From JBBIJH01 sp037446075 (GTDB lineage Bacteria > Bacteroidota > Ignavibacteria > UBA10030 > JAHEZR01), in assembly GCA_037446075.1 (NCBI GenBank), contig JBBIJH010000158.1, positions 1 through 6,536 of the forward strand: a DNA stretch of 6,536 nt, read 5' to 3'. How positions within the stretch are numbered: the first letter of the stretch is position 1; every line of letters starts with the position of its first letter. A program made the position numbers and the translations under genes. Positions 5,140 to 6,536 of this stretch are shown here, in pieces. Under the pieces are notes generated by a model, which saw only the letters and a list, made by a program, of their open reading frames with translations, was not told the DNA's origin and made no database searches.

Positions 5140-6177
5140 CTACTTCTTCAACGCCTCGTACGTCTTCGTGATATTCCCATTTGGCCCTGTCAGTCCAGCC
5201 TTAAAGTTCTCAAAATCCTTCTCGTACTTTGAAAGATCAACATTTTTGATCGTTTCCTCGATGGTTGCGCCCTTTTCCACCTGAGCTTTTACCGCTGCAA
5301 CTAAATCGTTCAGATACCTGACGACGAGGTTAAGGCGTTCCTTGCCTTTCTGTACCTGACCGTGACCAGGAATAACATGATCGAACCCAAGTTTACCGAC
5401 TTGTTCGAGTGTCGTTGCCCACGCAAGGGGGACCGCATCACGCATGAAGGGCAATCCGCCGGTTAACAAATCTCCTGTGATAAGAACCTTCTCTTTCGGC
5501 AGGTGAATCACGACGTCGCCGCGCGTGTGCCCCTCACCAAAGTAGAGAATCCGGACTTCCTTGTCGGGAGTGTAGAGAATCAGGCTCTTGTCGAAGGTCA
5601 TGTTTGGAACAGTGATCTCAAGCGTCTTCAATTCCTCTAAATACTCTTCACTACTTTTGATCTGGCTGGGAATCCTCGCTTTCTCTTCGTCGGTAAGCGC
5701 CGTTCCATCCTGTTTCTTGCCCGACTCCAGTTGTGCCTTCATCTGAGTTATTCGATTCGGAAGGTCGGTCAGCGTCTGCTTGATGTTTGGGATTGCTTTG
5801 TCCAGGATGTCGACACGCGTGTTCTCGTGGGAGATGAACTCAGCTTGCTTACCAAAGACGGAGTAATATGCTTTGTTCCCCTGCACATGATCTGGATGCC
5901 AGTGCGTGTTGATCACGTAGCGCACGGGCTTGTCGGTGAGCTTCTTGATTTCTCCGATGAGGTCTCTTGCCCATGTTGGCCGGAGATGGGTGTCGACCAC
6001 GATCACCCCGTCTTCTGTGATGATGATTGCAGCGTTGCAGAGGACGCCGGGCTTCCCGATCGCGGCGTAGACACCGTCAGCGACCTTTTGAATGTCAAAG
6101 AACTCTGAGGCGTAGGATGTCTTCGTAAAAGTGAGAGTGAAGAAGAAAAGTAGCACAGCCTGCTTCAGGGGTTTCAT
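5140..6177 (-). CDS. Exported metallo-beta-lactamase-fold (MBL) metallohydrolase
   Basis: The 345-residue protein opens with a signal peptide: basic MKPLK, a hydrophobic core at about 7-18, and a likely cut after SYA (23). The mature enzyme should work outside the inner membrane. The binuclear zinc site is complete: THWHPDH (91-97) gives H92, H94, D96 and H97; H217 lies in GEGHTRGD, D236 in ITGDLL and H272 in IPGHG. SHENTR (116-121) is a further family-like block. Between about 122 and 190 there is a long, charged, apparently helical segment separating the first metal cluster from the rest. It is longer than the corresponding region in minimal MBL hydrolases. A charged C-terminal extension follows the last ligand from about 275. 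The ATG has GGAGG 4 nt upstream. The substrate is not evident. Class B3 beta-lactamases share the fold, but the overall pattern suits the broad exported hydrolase group, and resistance should not be inferred. Confidence 0.92.
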   Translation of the reverse strand: MKPLKQAVLLFFFTLTFTKTSYASEFFDIQKVADGVYAAIGKPGVLCNAAIIITEDGVIVVDTHLRPTWARDLIGEIKKLTDKPVRYVINTHWHPDHVQGNKAYYSVFGKQAEFISHENTRVDILDKAIPNIKQTLTDLPNRITQMKAQLESGKKQDGTALTDEEKARIPSQIKSSEEYLEELKTLEITVPNMTFDKSLILYTPDKEVRILYFGEGHTRGDVVIHLPKEKVLITGDLLTGGLPFMRDAVPLAWATTLEQVGKLGFDHVIPGHGQVQKGKERLNLVVRYLNDLVAAVKAQVEKGATIEETIKNVDLSKYEKDFENFKAGLTGPNGNITKTYEALKK

Positions 6178-6181
6178 AGGG

Positions 6182-6186
6182 CCTCC
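6182..6186 (-). promoter_or_regulatory. Shine-Dalgarno of the MBL-fold gene
   Basis: GGAGG on the - strand lies 4 nt before the ATG at 6177. The spacing is short but usable, and it confirms the start that yields the signal peptide. Confidence 0.6.
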
Positions 6187-6213
6187 GGCAATTGGTGTAG
6201 GGCAACTTCTGGA

Positions 6214-6243
6214 ATCATAATCTGCTGGAGTGGCCGACGTCAG
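6214..6243 (-). promoter_or_regulatory. Possible sigma-70-type promoter for the MBL-fold gene
   Basis: On the - strand CTGACG (6243-6238, 4 of 6 to the -35 consensus) is followed after 18 nt by TATGAT (6219-6214, 5 of 6 to the -10 consensus). This would start transcription about 30 nt before the ATG. It lies in the 81-nt gap after the PspC gene, so the MBL-fold gene may have its own promoter as well as any read-through. Confidence 0.35.
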
Positions 6244-6258
6244 CGTGGACGGTCGCGA

Positions 6259-6471
6259 CTACGGTTTTGTCTGAGCTGGTTCCTGTTTTCCCACAGGAAA
6301 GACAAGCCTGGCGATGATGTAGCCGACCAGGAATGGAATAATTCCCGTCGTCAGAGCAAGCACGACCGTTGCTACGCGAATGATCGTCGGGTCAACGTTG
6401 AGCATCTCGCCGATGCTGCCGCACACACCAGCGATGCGCTTATTGGTTTGAGAGCGATAAAGTTTTTCCAT
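6259..6471 (-). CDS. Small PspC-domain inner-membrane protein
   Basis: The 70-residue protein is almost entirely a PspC domain. MEKLYRSQTNKRIAGVCGSI (1-20) leads into GEMLNVDPTIIRV (21-33), matching the family's LYRS-x-IAGVCGG-x-VDPTLIR pattern. A single hydrophobic helix follows at about 34-58, then a short charged tail rich in Q, P and K. Proteins of this type sit in the inner membrane. In enterobacteria PspC partners PspB in the phage-shock response, but free-standing short versions like this are common and mostly uncharacterised. No PspA, PspB or PspF is visible nearby. An in-frame GTG at 6492 would add seven residues, but the domain starts at the ATG at 6471. If the promoter element at 6501-6508 is real, transcription would begin very close to that GTG, again favouring the ATG. 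No Shine-Dalgarno is evident for either. Confidence 0.88.
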   Translation of the reverse strand: MEKLYRSQTNKRIAGVCGSIGEMLNVDPTIIRVATVVLALTTGIIPFLVGYIIARLVFPVGKQEPAQTKP

Positions 6472-6500
6472 GGTGCTAGGAATGTGTGGCACTTTTAGTG

Positions 6501-6508
6501 CAAAGGTA
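6501..6508 (-). promoter_or_regulatory. Possible Bacteroidota-type -7 element upstream of the PspC gene
   Basis: On the - strand TACCTTTG matches TAnnTTTG exactly, 29 nt upstream of the preferred ATG at 6471. No convincing TTTG -33 element is seen in the 28 nt left before the window edge. The call rests on one short motif and its location. Confidence 0.3.
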
Positions 6509-6536
6509 AATATTTTCAGTGGAAGATGCTACTAGG

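Noticed and set aside
5731..6108. A 125-codon open frame on the + strand inside the MBL-fold gene
   Set aside because: It is antisense to the segment holding the HxHxDH metal site; the translation looks like shadow coding with no domain.
5140..6177. Reading the MBL-fold gene as an antibiotic-resistance beta-lactamase
   Set aside because: The fold and HxHxDH motif are shared by many hydrolases; nothing visible is specific to beta-lactamases, and the chromosomal context shows no mobile elements.
1..6536. A defence system, prophage, CRISPR array, transposon or biosynthetic cluster
   Set aside because: All seven genes and the fragment fall in general metabolic, redox or membrane families; no direct-repeat array, transposase, integrase or nuclease is present.

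Overview
This window looks like an ordinary stretch of bacterial chromosome with seven genes and a cut-off eighth. Three genes plus the purC fragment lie on the + strand in the left half. Four genes lie on the - strand in the right half. The two blocks converge at about 3044-3156. I see no rRNA, tRNA, CRISPR array, insertion sequence, integrase, phage gene or recognisable defence system. The base composition looks balanced and even, with no obvious foreign island. The bacilliredoxin-type protein, the small PspC protein and two TAnnTTTG elements upstream of genes hint at a Bacteroidota/Chlorobiota/Ignavibacteria-like organism. Acidobacteria or another phylum remain possible, and I would not assign a taxon from this window alone.

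Left block (+ strand). The 3' end of purC (purine synthesis) is followed after 1 nt by a DUF2461 protein. An M28 zinc aminopeptidase follows 9 nt later, so the three are probably co-transcribed, although their functions are not obviously linked. A 168-nt gap rich in inverted repeats then leads to a TTG-started protein of the BadF/BadG/BcrA/BcrD ATPase (N-acetylglucosamine-kinase-like) family. Its ATP- and substrate-binding motifs appear eroded at several positions, so it may be a pseudoenzyme.

Right block (- strand, read from high to low coordinates). A PspC-domain membrane peptide comes first. Next is an exported metallo-beta-lactamase-fold hydrolase with a complete zinc-ligand set. A 211-nt spacer containing a weak hairpin and an AT-rich palindrome follows. 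Then comes a bacilliredoxin with a CGC active site and, 65 nt downstream, a ferredoxin-reductase-type FAD/NAD(P)H flavoprotein. The last two form a plausible redox pair, possibly thiol repair plus electron supply, but adjacency is the only evidence for cooperation.

The best leads are the degenerate kinase-like protein, the palindromic leader in front of it, and the bacilliredoxin-flavoprotein pair. None of these amounts to a demonstrated new system.
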